Shown here: positions 18,930 through 28,946 of the stretch, one piece after another
Numbering within the stretch: position 1 is the stretch's first letter
Layout of the letters: every line of letters begins with the position of its first letter
Assembly: GCA_024711345.1 (NCBI GenBank)
Contig: JANJTA010000036.1
Span: forward strand, 1-64,000
Direction of reading: 5' to 3'
DNA: 64,000 nt
Source of the DNA: Rhodanobacter sp.
Lineage (GTDB): Bacteria > Pseudomonadota > Gammaproteobacteria > Xanthomonadales > Rhodanobacteraceae
Notes under the pieces: generated by a model
Told to the model about the DNA's origin: nothing
What the model saw: the letters and a program-made list of their open reading frames with translations, nothing else
Databases searched by the model: none
Program-made: the position numbers and the translations under genes

Positions 18930-19361
18930 GTGATCGAAATTCGTCGCAGCGCGCTGGTGAAGTACTCACCAGCGCAGATGTTCGACCTGGTCAACGAGGT
19001 TGAAGCATACCCAAAGCGCTTCTCCTGGTGTGTCGGCGCCGAGGTCCTCGAGCGCCATGGCAACGTGCTGGTGGCACGGCTGGATCTCAAGTTTGCCGGG
19101 TTTCACCAGAGCTTCACCACACGCAACACCGTCGACCCGCCGCGGCGTCTGCAGATGGACCTGGTCGATGGCCCGTTCCGCAGCCTGGAGGGAGTCTGGG
19201 ATTTCATCGCGCTGGGCGATGCGGGATGCAAGGTCGCCTTCGCCCTGGATTTCGATTACTCCGGCCGGCTCGGCGGCAGCGCCCTGAAGCTGGGCTTCCA
19301 GGGGTTGGCCGGACGCATGGTGGATGACTTTTGCCGTGAGGCGGAGCGGATCCATGGCTGA
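18930..19361 (+). CDS. ratA: RatA-type SRPBCC family protein
   Basis: The 143-residue START/SRPBCC protein has the family opening IEIRRSALVKYSPAQMF, then LVNEVEAYPKRFSWC. E. coli RatA was described as a toxin that blocks 70S formation; homologues resemble mitochondrial Coq10, so a ubiquinone-binding role is also possible. I choose the GTG at 18930: AGAGG lies 5 bases upstream and homology begins there. The in-frame ATG at 18903 lies inside a REP-like palindrome and would add 9 unrelated residues. It overlaps rnfH by 8 bases, the usual ratA-ratB pair next to smpB. Confidence 0.88.
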   Translation: MIEIRRSALVKYSPAQMFDLVNEVEAYPKRFSWCVGAEVLERHGNVLVARLDLKFAGFHQSFTTRNTVDPPRRLQMDLVDGPFRSLEGVWDFIALGDAGCKVAFALDFDYSGRLGGSALKLGFQGLAGRMVDDFCREAERIHG

Positions 19362-19632
19362 GCGCATGATCGGCGTCGAGGTGGTTTACGCGGGGGCGGA
19401 AGCGCCGATCCGGCGCCGGGTCGAGGTGGCGGAAGGCAGCACGGTGATGCAGGCGATCAGCGCTTCGGGGATCGCCGCGGTACTTCCGGCGGGCGCGATC
19501 GATCCCGCTCGCCTCGGTGTCTTCGCACGAAAGGTGATGCCGGACCGGCAGCTGCGCAAAGGGGATCGTATCGAGATCTACCGGCCGCTGCTACTCGACC
19601 CGATGGAAGCGCGCCGCCGGCGCGCCCGCTGA
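19354..19632 (+). CDS. rnfH: RnfH family ubiquitin-fold protein (RatB)
   Basis: The 92-residue protein of the RnfH/RatB family has a predicted beta-grasp fold, with the conserved VEVVYA start, GSTVMQAISASGI and the C-terminal LRKGDRIEIYRPLLLDPMEARRRRA block. The molecular role is unproven. It overlaps the ratA stop by 8 bases, so translation is likely coupled; GGAG precedes the ATG. Confidence 0.92.
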   Translation: MAERMIGVEVVYAGAEAPIRRRVEVAEGSTVMQAISASGIAAVLPAGAIDPARLGVFARKVMPDRQLRKGDRIEIYRPLLLDPMEARRRRAR

Positions 19633-19650
19633 AAGGCCAGTTCGCCGGGC

Positions 19651-20121
19651 TCAGTGTCCGTCGTTGCCGTCCGGGTTACCGCCCTGGCCGAAGCCGCCAT
19701 CGTTCTTCTTGTCGTCAGGAGACCTGCTCTTGTCGCCCTGGGTCTCGTTGACCGGGTAGCCGGCGTTGTACTTCTTGCTGTCCTTGATCAGCTGCTCGGC
19801 GTCCTGCGCGAAGAAGTCGCCTTCCGTATGTACCAGCGTGTCGTTGTTGAAGGTCAGCGTGAGCGTGCGCACCTTCATCGCGCCGCCGCGGTGCGACAGG
19901 GTCGATACGTAATCCCAGCGGCTCTGGTCGAACGGCGTATTCACCGAGGGCGTGCCCATCAGCACCAGCACCTGGTGCTTGGTCATGCCGGGCTTGAGCT
20001 GATCCACGGTTTTCTTGTCCAGCAGGTTGCCTTGCTGCACGTCCGGTTTGTAGACGATGTGGCAGCCGGCGACGGAGAGCGCCAGCATGGCGAAAACCAG
20101 CAGGGAGATCAGCTTTTGCAT
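19651..20121 (-). CDS. bamE: Outer membrane assembly lipoprotein BamE
   Basis: BamE is a lipoprotein of the BAM complex that folds outer-membrane beta-barrels. The 156-residue precursor has lipobox VAGC with acylated C20, the YKPDVQQGNLLD motif and the PGMTKHQVLVLMGTPS / RWDYVSTL SmpA/OmlA core. A hydrophilic, Gly/Asn/Asp-rich tail of about 35 residues follows, longer than in E. coli. It is divergent from fur, the common gammaproteobacterial order. Confidence 0.94.
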   Translation of the reverse strand: MQKLISLLVFAMLALSVAGCHIVYKPDVQQGNLLDKKTVDQLKPGMTKHQVLVLMGTPSVNTPFDQSRWDYVSTLSHRGGAMKVRTLTLTFNNDTLVHTEGDFFAQDAEQLIKDSKKYNAGYPVNETQGDKSRSPDDKKNDGGFGQGGNPDGNDGH

Positions 20122-20195
20122 GCGTGTCGCGTCCGGATCGTAAAGGTGTCGGATGATACACTACCGGCTCGGAAACGCCGTGTGCGGGGTGGGTC

Positions 20196-20618
20196 ATGGA
20201 ACAGGAAACCAAAGAGCTGCGCCGGGTCGGTCTCAAGGTGACCCATCCGCGCATGCGTATCCTGCAGGTCTTCGACGAGGAGGGCGCGCAGCATCTCACC
20301 GCCGAGGACGTCTACAAGAAACTGCTGGCCCACCAGGAAGACATCGGGCTGGCGACGGTGTATCGCGTGCTGACCCAGTTCGAGGCGGCGGGCATCATCG
20401 TCAAGCACAACTTCGAAGGCGGCCAGGCGGTCTACGAACTCGATCGCGGCAAACACCACGACCACATGATTGATGTGGACAGCGGCAAGGTGATCGAGTT
20501 CATCAGCGAGGAGATCGAACGGCTGCAGCACGAGATAGCCGCCAAGCATGGCTACGTGATCGAGGATCACAGTCTGGTGCTGTACGTGAGGCCGAAGCAG
20601 CGCACGCACAAAGGCTGA
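20196..20618 (+). CDS. fur: Ferric uptake regulator Fur
   Basis: Fur is the Fe(II)-dependent repressor of iron uptake. The 140-residue protein has the winged helix (GLKVTHPRMRIL, DIGLATVYRVLTQFEAAGI) and dimerisation domain with HHDHMIDVDSGKVIEF. The CxxC zinc pair of E. coli Fur (C93/C96) is absent, replaced by D and S, as in other xanthomonad and Pseudomonas-type Fur proteins; the regulatory His/Glu ligands remain. It is divergent from bamE. Confidence 0.96.
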   Translation: MEQETKELRRVGLKVTHPRMRILQVFDEEGAQHLTAEDVYKKLLAHQEDIGLATVYRVLTQFEAAGIIVKHNFEGGQAVYELDRGKHHDHMIDVDSGKVIEFISEEIERLQHEIAAKHGYVIEDHSLVLYVRPKQRTHKG

Positions 20619-20671
20619 GCGCCCCGAAGCACCGGCCACCGGCCCGGGTGAACGGCGGTGTACGCGGACAT

Positions 20672-20709
20672 AAAAAAGCCGCGGGGAGGACTCCTGTCCA
20701 CCCGCGGCT
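20672..20709 (-). terminator. Strong leftward terminator
   Basis: Reading leftward, AGCCGCGGG and CCCGCGGCT form a 9-bp stem, closed by an inner GGAC-AGGA-GTCC hairpin, followed by TTTTTT. It ends either the kinase transcript or the small RNA proposed above. Confidence 0.88.
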
Positions 20710-20875
20710 GCTCCCCTACCTGTCGGTCGGCGGTGCGAATGGCTCGCTGTCGCCTTTGACTCTCGCCAGGTAGCGGCGAAACGGCATCCTGCCGTTGTTT
20801 CAAGGCCACCGTCCCCACGGTGACCTTGATCCGCCATCTTGCGACGGCGGCTCCCCCACATCGATGGAAGGGATG
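20672..20875 (-). ncRNA. Candidate structured small RNA with GGA-loop hairpins
   Basis: On the minus strand this 200-base stretch has no reading frame but folds extensively: CACCG-TGGGGA-CGGTG, CGGC-AGGAT-GCCG, a long-range CTACCTG/CAGGTAG pairing, and GGAC-AGGA-GTCC inside the final terminator hairpin. At least seven GGA triplets occur, three of them in hairpin loops, the pattern of CsrA/RsmA-sequestering RNAs such as RsmY/Z. No GacA box was found upstream and the 5' end is unknown. It could instead be a 3'UTR of the kinase gene that stops at 20920. Confidence 0.45.
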
Positions 20876-20919
20876 CTAACGAGGGCTTCACGCTTTCGGT
20901 ATCGGAAAAATTCCTAGGT

Positions 20920-22512
20920 TCACTGGCCGGTCTCGGAAAGGTGATTGCTGCCCCGCAGCAAGATCCGCAGGTGGACGCCGGCCGGAGCGGGGCGCAACCG
21001 GAACTGCCCTCCGAGCGACGTGACCCGGTCGCGCATGCCTTGCAGGCCGCGCCCGCCGCGGGGCAGGCGGCTGGGCAGGCCGGTGCCGTCATCGCGCAGG
21101 TCGAGCACGGCCACGGCGACCCCTTGGCGCTCCCCGATGCGCAGGCGCAGGCGGAATTCGCTGGCCTTGGCATGCTTGACGGCGTTGGTCGCGCTTTCCT
21201 GCACCAGTCGGTAGATCGCGGTGCGGGTATCGTCGTCGAGCAGCCGCGGATCGCCGTGCAGCTCGGTGCGGTAAACCATTCCGGCGGCGCTCAGCAGGTC
21301 ACGGATCGGACCCTCGTCGAGCGCGCGCAGCAAGCCGAATTCGTCGAGCACGGCAGGGCGCAGGTCGTCCAGCAGGCGGTGCAGGGCGCGCCGCATATGC
21401 GCCAGGATGGTGTTGATCGAGGTGCTGATGTCCTCCATGCCGGCCTGCAGCAGCCGTGCCTGGGCCAGCTTCACATGGGTCTGGATCGCCGTGATGTTCT
21501 GTCCCAGCTCATCGTGCAACTCGGCGGCCAGGTGCCGACGCTGGTTCTCGTCTGTCTGCAGGTTGCCGCGGGCGGCATCGCGCAATTGATGGGCCAGCTG
21601 ATCCAGTCGGCGGTTGACCGCGCCCAGGTAGACGTTCTGCTCGGCCACCCGCTCGCTGCTCCGACGCAGAGCATCGGTGGCCGAGCCCAGCATCAGCGCG
21701 CCGGTGCCGGCCACGGCCAGAAACAGGTAAGCCGCGGCGGTGGAAGGGGCATGCCCCAGATGCTGGTCGACCAGGGTCATGCCGAGGCTGGTGATCAGCA
21801 TGGCCAGGCTGGCGCCGCGCCAGCCATGGCGGAAGGCGAAGAACAATACCGGCGCCAGCGACAGCACGCGCGCAAATTGCGGCTGGGGGGCGGCCTGCTC
21901 GGAAAGCAGCAGCAGGATCGTCATGGACGGCAGCATCACCAGCAGGCCGTCCATGAACAGGCTGGCCAGGGCGCGCCTCTCGATCCGGGCTCGCAGCAGC
22001 ATGACCATCAACGGCACGATCAGCAGGATGCCGAGGTAATGGCTGAGCAGTTCCTCGCCGAGTACGCCGATGATCAGTTCCGGCGGACCCGGCGTACTGA
22101 CCAGTGCCAGCAGTGCCGCGTCTACCGCGGTGGTGGCGGTCACCACCAGCACCACCGAGAGCAGCAGGCGGGTCACTTCCTGGGGGCTGTGCAGGCTGGC
22201 GTGCAGGTTGAAGCGTCGCAGCAGCCACAGGCCCCCAGCCATCACCAGCGGTTCGGGCAGTTCGTCGATGGCGAAGCCAAGCCAGCCCCGGGGCAGGCCA
22301 TGGGCCAGGCCGATGCCGGCGGTGGCGGCCAGTTCGCCACCCAGCAGCCAGCCCCAGTAGCGCACCGGCACCAGCAGCAGCGCGCCGAAACGCAGGCCGT
22401 AGGGCAGCATCCAGTACGGCTGCACGGTCAGCCACAGCAGCAGCCACAGCAACAGGTAGCCGGCGCCAAGCAGCGGGCCGGAGTCGGGCAGGCGTAGGGG
22501 TTTCAGGCGCAT
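20920..22512 (-). CDS. MASE1-domain sensor histidine kinase (UhpB/NarX type)
   Basis: The 530-residue kinase has about eight membrane helices in the first 290 residues resembling the MASE1 sensor, then a HisKA_3 dimerisation domain (NQRRHLAAELHDELGQNIT, with the phospho-His in ELHDE) and an HATPase domain (LVQESATNAVKHAKAS, DLRDDGTGLP, GLQGMRDRV). Such kinases pair with LuxR-type regulators, and one starts 93 bases away on the other strand. The signal is unknown. The gene ends before a candidate RNA. Confidence 0.87.
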   Translation of the reverse strand: MRLKPLRLPDSGPLLGAGYLLLWLLLWLTVQPYWMLPYGLRFGALLLVPVRYWGWLLGGELAATAGIGLAHGLPRGWLGFAIDELPEPLVMAGGLWLLRRFNLHASLHSPQEVTRLLLSVVLVVTATTAVDAALLALVSTPGPPELIIGVLGEELLSHYLGILLIVPLMVMLLRARIERRALASLFMDGLLVMLPSMTILLLLSEQAAPQPQFARVLSLAPVLFFAFRHGWRGASLAMLITSLGMTLVDQHLGHAPSTAAAYLFLAVAGTGALMLGSATDALRRSSERVAEQNVYLGAVNRRLDQLAHQLRDAARGNLQTDENQRRHLAAELHDELGQNITAIQTHVKLAQARLLQAGMEDISTSINTILAHMRRALHRLLDDLRPAVLDEFGLLRALDEGPIRDLLSAAGMVYRTELHGDPRLLDDDTRTAIYRLVQESATNAVKHAKASEFRLRLRIGERQGVAVAVLDLRDDGTGLPSRLPRGGRGLQGMRDRVTSLGGQFRLRPAPAGVHLRILLRGSNHLSETGQ

Positions 22513-22604
22513 GCGCGGATGTTACATGTGCGCTGCAGCGCGGTGGCCGGCCCTGCCGCTGGCCGGATGTGCATGAGCGGGGAGTCCCTGTGTAAAGTAG
22601 CGGG

Positions 22605-23240
22605 ATGTACAGCATCGTTCTGGTCGATGACCATGCCATCGTTCGCGAGGGCTTCAAGCGGCTGATCGAGATGGAGCCCGATCTCGACGTGGTGGCCGAG
22701 TGCCGCAGCGCCGACGACGCGGTCGAGGCGGTGGGCCACTGGCACCCCGACCTGGTCGCGCTCGATCTCTCGCTGCCGGACGGCAGCGGATTGCCCCTGA
22801 TCGAACACCTGCTCAGCGTGCATGCGCAAACCCATGTCGTGGTACTGAGCATGCACGACGGCGAACCCTACGTGTCCGAGGCGCTGCGTCGCGGCGCGAG
22901 CGGCTACGTGACCAAGGGAGTGGCGCCGGAGGAACTGGTGGCGGGGCTGCGCGCGGTGATGCAGGGAGAATGCTTCCTCAGCTCGGACCTGCGCCAGCGC
23001 CGGGCCGATCGGCCGGACGCGGCGCTGGACCCGATCAGCCGGCTTACCACGCGCGAGCGTGAGGTTTTCCTGCTGCTGGCCGGTGGCCGCGCGCCGAAGC
23101 AGGTGGCGGCGGAGCTGGGGATCGGCCAGAAGACGGTCTACATCCATCGCGCCAGCCTGATGGGCAAGCTTGGCGCCGGCTCGGAACTGGACCTGTACCG
23201 GATGGCCTCCGAGCGCGGCATGCTGCCGCCGGCGAGCTGA
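22605..23240 (+). CDS. NarL/UhpA-family response regulator
   Basis: The 211-residue regulator has a receiver domain (SIVLVDDHAIVREGF, phospho-Asp in VALDLSLPDGSG, YVTKGVAPEEL) and LuxR helix-turn-helix (LTTREREVFLLLAGGRAPK, then GIGQKTVYIHRASLMGKL). It is divergent from the MASE1 kinase and probably its partner; the 92-base gap could hold a shared operator, though none is evident. The ribosome-binding site is weak. It converges on recN. Confidence 0.88.
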   Translation: MYSIVLVDDHAIVREGFKRLIEMEPDLDVVAECRSADDAVEAVGHWHPDLVALDLSLPDGSGLPLIEHLLSVHAQTHVVVLSMHDGEPYVSEALRRGASGYVTKGVAPEELVAGLRAVMQGECFLSSDLRQRRADRPDAALDPISRLTTREREVFLLLAGGRAPKQVAAELGIGQKTVYIHRASLMGKLGAGSELDLYRMASERGMLPPAS

Positions 23241-23253
23241 GCGGCAGGGACGA

Positions 23254-24927
23254 TCAGGTGCTCTGCGCCCGCTCCAGCATCTGCCTGGCGTGGGCCCGTG
23301 TCTCGCGGGTGATCTCGAGGCCGCCCAGCATGCGCGCCAGCTCATCGCGCCGGCCGGCGGCATCCAGGGCCTGGATCTGCGTGCGGGTGGCGTCACCATC
23401 GCTGTGCTTGCTGACCTTGAGGTGCGCGTGGCCTTGGGCGGCCACCTGCGGCAGATGGGTGACGCACAGCACCTGACGCTGGCTGCCCAGCGCACGCAGT
23501 TTCTGCCCGACCACCTCGGCGACGGCGCCGCCGATGCCACTGTCGACCTCGTCGAAGATCATGCTGCCGACGGTGTCCTTGCCCAGGGTGGCCACTTCGA
23601 TCGCCAGGCTGATCCGCGCCAGCTCGCCGCCGGAGGCGACCTTGCGCAGCGGCCGTGGCGGCTGGCCGGGGTTGGCGCTCACCAGCAGCTCGCAGCGTTC
23701 GCCGCCCTGCGGGTCCGGCTCGTCGCCGCCGGCGGGCTCCAGCTCGACGCGCAACAAGCCGCCCGCCATGCCCAGTTCGCCCATCAGCACGCTGACCTCG
23801 TCGCCCAGCCGGGTCGCCGAAGCGGCGCGAGCCTCGCTGAGCCGGGCGGCTGCCCGGGTGTAGTCGCCCAGCAGGCGCTCGCGTTGCGCCATCAGCTGTT
23901 CCAGCACGTCGCCGGCGCCTTCGAGCTCGGCCAGTTCGGCCTGCAGGGCGGCGAGCCGGTCATGCAGCTCGGCCACGGGCAAGCGGTGCCGGCGCGACAG
24001 CTCGTGCAGGCGGGCCAGGTGATTGTCGACCTCGGCGAATCGCTCGGGATCGAGATCGACGTCCTGCGCGTAGCGCGCCAGGCCGTCGGCGGATTCGCCG
24101 AGCTGGATACCGGCGTTGTCGAGCAATTCCAGCAGCGGGTTCAGCCGGTCGTCGAGCGCGGCCAGCTTGCCCAGTTCAGCCTGCGCCCGACCGAGTGCGC
24201 GACGCAGGGCGAATTCGCTGTCGCCGTCGAGCAGCTCGACCACACCGGCAGTTCCTTCGGCCAGCCGGCCGGCGTTGGCGAGACGCTTGTGCTGCGTCTC
24301 GAGTTCGGCCAGTTCGGCGGCAGGCAGCGCCCATTTCTCCAGCTCGCCGATTTCATGGCGCAGCAGTTCGATGCGCTGCTCGCGATCGTCGCCACCGCCG
24401 AGCTTGCGCATGCGCGCGCCGAGTTCGCGCCACTGCGTGGCGTTGCCACGCACCTGCGCCAGCAGCTCATCGTGGCCGGCGTAGGCATCGAGCAGGGCGA
24501 GCTGGTGCGGGCGCGACAACAGGGCCTGATGCTCGTGCTGGCCGTGGATCTCGACCAGCAGCGCGGCCAGTTCGCCGAGCTGGCGGGCATTGGCCGGGCG
24601 GCCGTTGATCCATGCCTTGGAACTGCCCTCGGCGCGGATCACCCGGCGCAGCTGGCAGCCGCCGTCCTCGTCCAGTTCCTCGCGTTGCAGCCAGTCGCGC
24701 GCGGCGGGCAGTTCGGTCAGGTCGAATTCGGCGGCCAGTTCGGCACGGTCGCTGCCGGCGCGTACCATGCCGCTGTCGGCGCGGGCGCCGGCCAGCAGCA
24801 TCAGCGCATCAACCAGCAGCGACTTGCCGGCGCCGGTCTCGCCGCTGACCACGGTCAGGCCCGGGCCGAAGGCCACCTCGGCAGCTTCGACGACGGCGAA
24901 ATGGCGGACGTAGAGCGAAGTGAGCAT
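23254..24927 (-). CDS. recN: DNA repair protein RecN
   Basis: RecN is an SMC-like ATPase acting early in double-strand break repair. The 557 residues match the family. Walker A GETGAGKS is at 29-36, followed by a central coiled-coil region rich in Glu/Leu/Arg (about 150-370), the KVASGGELARISLAI signature and Walker B MIFDEVDSGIGG, then VTHLPQVAA. The start MLTSLYVRHFAVV is set by homology. No LexA box was identified in the short upstream region. Confidence 0.96.
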   Translation of the reverse strand: MLTSLYVRHFAVVEAAEVAFGPGLTVVSGETGAGKSLLVDALMLLAGARADSGMVRAGSDRAELAAEFDLTELPAARDWLQREELDEDGGCQLRRVIRAEGSSKAWINGRPANARQLGELAALLVEIHGQHEHQALLSRPHQLALLDAYAGHDELLAQVRGNATQWRELGARMRKLGGGDDREQRIELLRHEIGELEKWALPAAELAELETQHKRLANAGRLAEGTAGVVELLDGDSEFALRRALGRAQAELGKLAALDDRLNPLLELLDNAGIQLGESADGLARYAQDVDLDPERFAEVDNHLARLHELSRRHRLPVAELHDRLAALQAELAELEGAGDVLEQLMAQRERLLGDYTRAAARLSEARAASATRLGDEVSVLMGELGMAGGLLRVELEPAGGDEPDPQGGERCELLVSANPGQPPRPLRKVASGGELARISLAIEVATLGKDTVGSMIFDEVDSGIGGAVAEVVGQKLRALGSQRQVLCVTHLPQVAAQGHAHLKVSKHSDGDATRTQIQALDAAGRRDELARMLGGLEITRETRAHARQMLERAQST

Positions 24928-24991
24928 GGGCAGGCTGCTGGTGGAGTGGCGGGATTGTAGCGGCAGCCCGGCGGCGCAAGACACCGCTCCA

Positions 24992-25020
24992 CTTGCAAGC
25001 TGCGCGCGCAAACCTTATTT
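24992..25020 (+). promoter_or_regulatory. Candidate sigma32-type promoter for hrcA
   Basis: CTTGCAA (24992-24998) and CCTTATTT (25013-25020), 14 bases apart, resemble the heat-shock consensus CTTGAA-N13/14-CCCCATNT. They lie 30 bases before the hrcA start. The match is weaker than the one upstream of dnaK. Confidence 0.42.
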
Positions 25021-25050
25021 CTTTGGGGTCTCAAGGATTGCTACGACAAC

Positions 25051-26121
25051 ATGATCAAGCCGCCCGGCCATGACCTCGACGCGCGCGCCCGCCGCCTGTT
25101 GCGCACGCTGATCGCCCAGTACCTGGCCGACGGCGAGCCGGTCGGCTCGCGCACGCTGTCGCGATCGTCCGGACTGGACGTGAGCCCGGCGACGATCCGC
25201 AACATCATGGCCGACCTCGAGGATGCGGGCCTGGTCGCCTCGCCGCACACCTCGGCAGGAAGGGTGCCCACGCCGCGTGGCCTGCGCCTGTTCGTCGACA
25301 GCCTGATCGAACTGCAGCCGCTGCCGCGCGCGGAGATGGCCCGCCTGCAGCGCGAGCTGCCGCCGGGGCCGACCACCACGCGCGACCTGCTCGGCAACGT
25401 CTCCACCTTGCTGTCGGCGATGACCCATTTCGCCGGTGTGGTCACGGTGCCGCGCCAGGCCGATTTCCCGCTGCGGCACATCGACTTCGTGGCGCTGCCG
25501 GATGCGCGGGTGTTGGTGATCCTGGTGTTCAGCGACAACCAGGTGCAGAACCGCATCGTGCAGCTGGCCCGGCCGCTGGGCGCGCGCGAGCTGGAGCAGG
25601 CCGCCAACTATCTCAACGCCCATTTTGCCGGCCTGCGCGTGGACGACATCCGCGCCCATCTGCTGGCCGAGGTGCGCAAGGCCGGCAGCGAACTGAACCA
25701 GCTGCTGGCCAGCACGGTGGAGCTGGCCACGGCCTCGTTCGCGCCGCCGGCGACCGGGCCGGGCGGCCCCGACGTGCTGGTCAGCGGCCAGACCAACCTG
25801 ATGGGCTACGCCGAGCTGGCCGACCTGCAGCGTCTGCGCGAGTTGTTCGAGGCCTTCCAGCAGAAGAACCAGCTGCTGCAGCTGATGGAGGTCTGCGCGC
25901 GGGCGCCCGGCGTGCGCCTGTTCATCGGCGAGGAATCCGGCTTCACTGCGCTGGACAGCTGCAGCGTGGTCACCGCCAGCTACGGCGCACAGGGGCGCGT
26001 GCTCGGCGCGGTCGGCGTGATCGGGCCGACCCGGATGGCCTACGAACGGGTGATCCCGGTGGTGCAGGCCACCGCCGGATTGCTCAGTGATGCCTTGAAT
26101 CGCGCCGCCACGACCCTATAA
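25051..26121 (+). CDS. hrcA: Heat-inducible transcription repressor HrcA
   Basis: HrcA represses chaperone operons by binding CIRCE operators and is activated by GroE. The 356-residue protein has the N-terminal winged helix (DGEPVGSRTLSRSSGLDVSP, then ATIRNIMADLEDAGLV, SPHTSAGRVPT) and the C-terminal GAF-like domain with FIGEESGF and GVIGPTRMAYERVIP. I found no CIRCE element (TTAGCACTC-N9-GAGTGCTAA) in the window, so its target may lie elsewhere. It heads the hrcA-grpE-dnaK-dnaJ cluster. Confidence 0.95.
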   Translation: MIKPPGHDLDARARRLLRTLIAQYLADGEPVGSRTLSRSSGLDVSPATIRNIMADLEDAGLVASPHTSAGRVPTPRGLRLFVDSLIELQPLPRAEMARLQRELPPGPTTTRDLLGNVSTLLSAMTHFAGVVTVPRQADFPLRHIDFVALPDARVLVILVFSDNQVQNRIVQLARPLGARELEQAANYLNAHFAGLRVDDIRAHLLAEVRKAGSELNQLLASTVELATASFAPPATGPGGPDVLVSGQTNLMGYAELADLQRLRELFEAFQQKNQLLQLMEVCARAPGVRLFIGEESGFTALDSCSVVTASYGAQGRVLGAVGVIGPTRMAYERVIPVVQATAGLLSDALNRAATTL

Positions 26122-26205
26122 CCGCAGCGGGAGCGGGTTTTAGTCGATTTTTCCAGGGCGGTCGGCATGCATGCCGGCCATAACAACTGTTTTTTTGGAG
26201 TGAGC

Positions 26206-26739
26206 ATGCAGAACAACGATCCGCAGTCGCCTGGCGACGTGCCAGCCCAGGGCCAGCCGGGTGAATCGTCGACCACGGAACTGGAGAACCTGCAGGCGCG
26301 CGTAGCCGAACTGGAAGCCAGCAATGCCAAGTTGCAGGAGACCGTGCTGCGCGAGAAAGCCGAACTGGAGAACCAGCGCCGCCGGCTGCACCGCGACCTG
26401 GAACAGGCCCGCCGCTTCGCCAACGAGAAGCTGCTGAGCGAACTGCTGCCGGTCTACGACGGCCTGGAAAGCGGCATGGCCATCGAGGGCGGCGACGTCT
26501 CCTCGATGCGCGAAGGCCTCAGCCTGACCTTGAAAGCGTTGCTCAAGGTGGCCGAGAACCATGGCATGGCGCAGATCGATCCACTGGGCCAGCCGCTCGA
26601 CCCCGAACGCCATCATGCGGTGAGCATGGTCGAGGCCCCGGGCCAGGCGCCCGGTACCGTGGTCAGCGTGCTGCAGAAGGGTTATGTACTGAACGATCGC
26701 CTGTTGCGCCCCGCGCTGGTCGCCGTGGCGAAGGACTGA
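26206..26739 (+). CDS. grpE: Nucleotide exchange factor GrpE
   Basis: GrpE releases ADP from DnaK. The 177-residue protein has the long N-terminal coiled coil ([20 protein letters not shown]), the [20 protein letters not shown] core and the C-terminal beta domain with [18 protein letters not shown] and [15 protein letters not shown]. The start at 26206 follows TTGGAGTGAGC; the frame 39 bases upstream has no site. A 14-bp palindrome CGGCATGCATGCCG (26163-26176) and a T7 run precede it. Confidence 0.96.
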   Translation: MQNNDPQSPGDVPAQGQPGESSTTELENLQARVAELEASNAKLQETVLREKAELENQRRRLHRDLEQARRFANEKLLSELLPVYDGLESGMAIEGGDVSSMREGLSLTLKALLKVAENHGMAQIDPLGQPLDPERHHAVSMVEAPGQAPGTVVSVLQKGYVLNDRLLRPALVAVAKD

Positions 26740-26814
26740 GCGGCGCCATCGCCGACGCCCGCCTGAACGGCGCGACGGCGGGCGCCACGAAATCGCATCC
26801 GGGGCCTGGCCGGC

Positions 26815-26842
26815 ATTGAATCGCCAAGGCAGGTCCCCATCT
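26815..26842 (+). promoter_or_regulatory. Sigma32-type promoter for dnaK
   Basis: TTGAAT (26816-26821), 13 bases, and CCCCATCT (26835-26842) match the heat-shock promoter pattern TTGAA-N13/14-CCCCATNT, with a perfect -10 element. It lies 51 bases before the dnaK ATG, giving dnaK-dnaJ an internal heat-shock promoter beyond that of hrcA-grpE. Confidence 0.72.
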
Positions 26843-26893
26843 GGAAACCATCGCGGCCGCGGGGGCCGCCGACAAAATTCGGAGAGCAATCAC

Positions 26894-28813
<1,920 letters not shown>

Positions 28814-28845
28814 TCGGCAGGCATTGTCGGCACGGCCGATGAATC

Positions 28846-28875
28846 AGCCCGTGCCGGGAAACCCCGGCACGGGCT
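28846..28875 (+). terminator. 13-bp hairpin between dnaK and dnaJ
   Basis: AGCCCGTGCCGGG and CCCGGCACGGGCT form a perfect stem with loop AAAC, followed by only a weak T-rich GTCTGTTG. It could attenuate read-through from dnaK into dnaJ or protect the dnaK mRNA 3' end, lowering DnaJ relative to DnaK. Confidence 0.6.
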
Positions 28876-28946
28876 GTCTGTTGATTGGGTATGCGGAACC
28901 GTCGACTTCGCTGGCCGGAGTGGTGACAAGCAGTGTGGATGCATGA

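Noticed and set aside
24928-26893. CIRCE operator for HrcA
   Set aside because: No TTAGCACTC-N9-GAGTGCTAA-like inverted repeat was found in the intergenic regions of the cluster.
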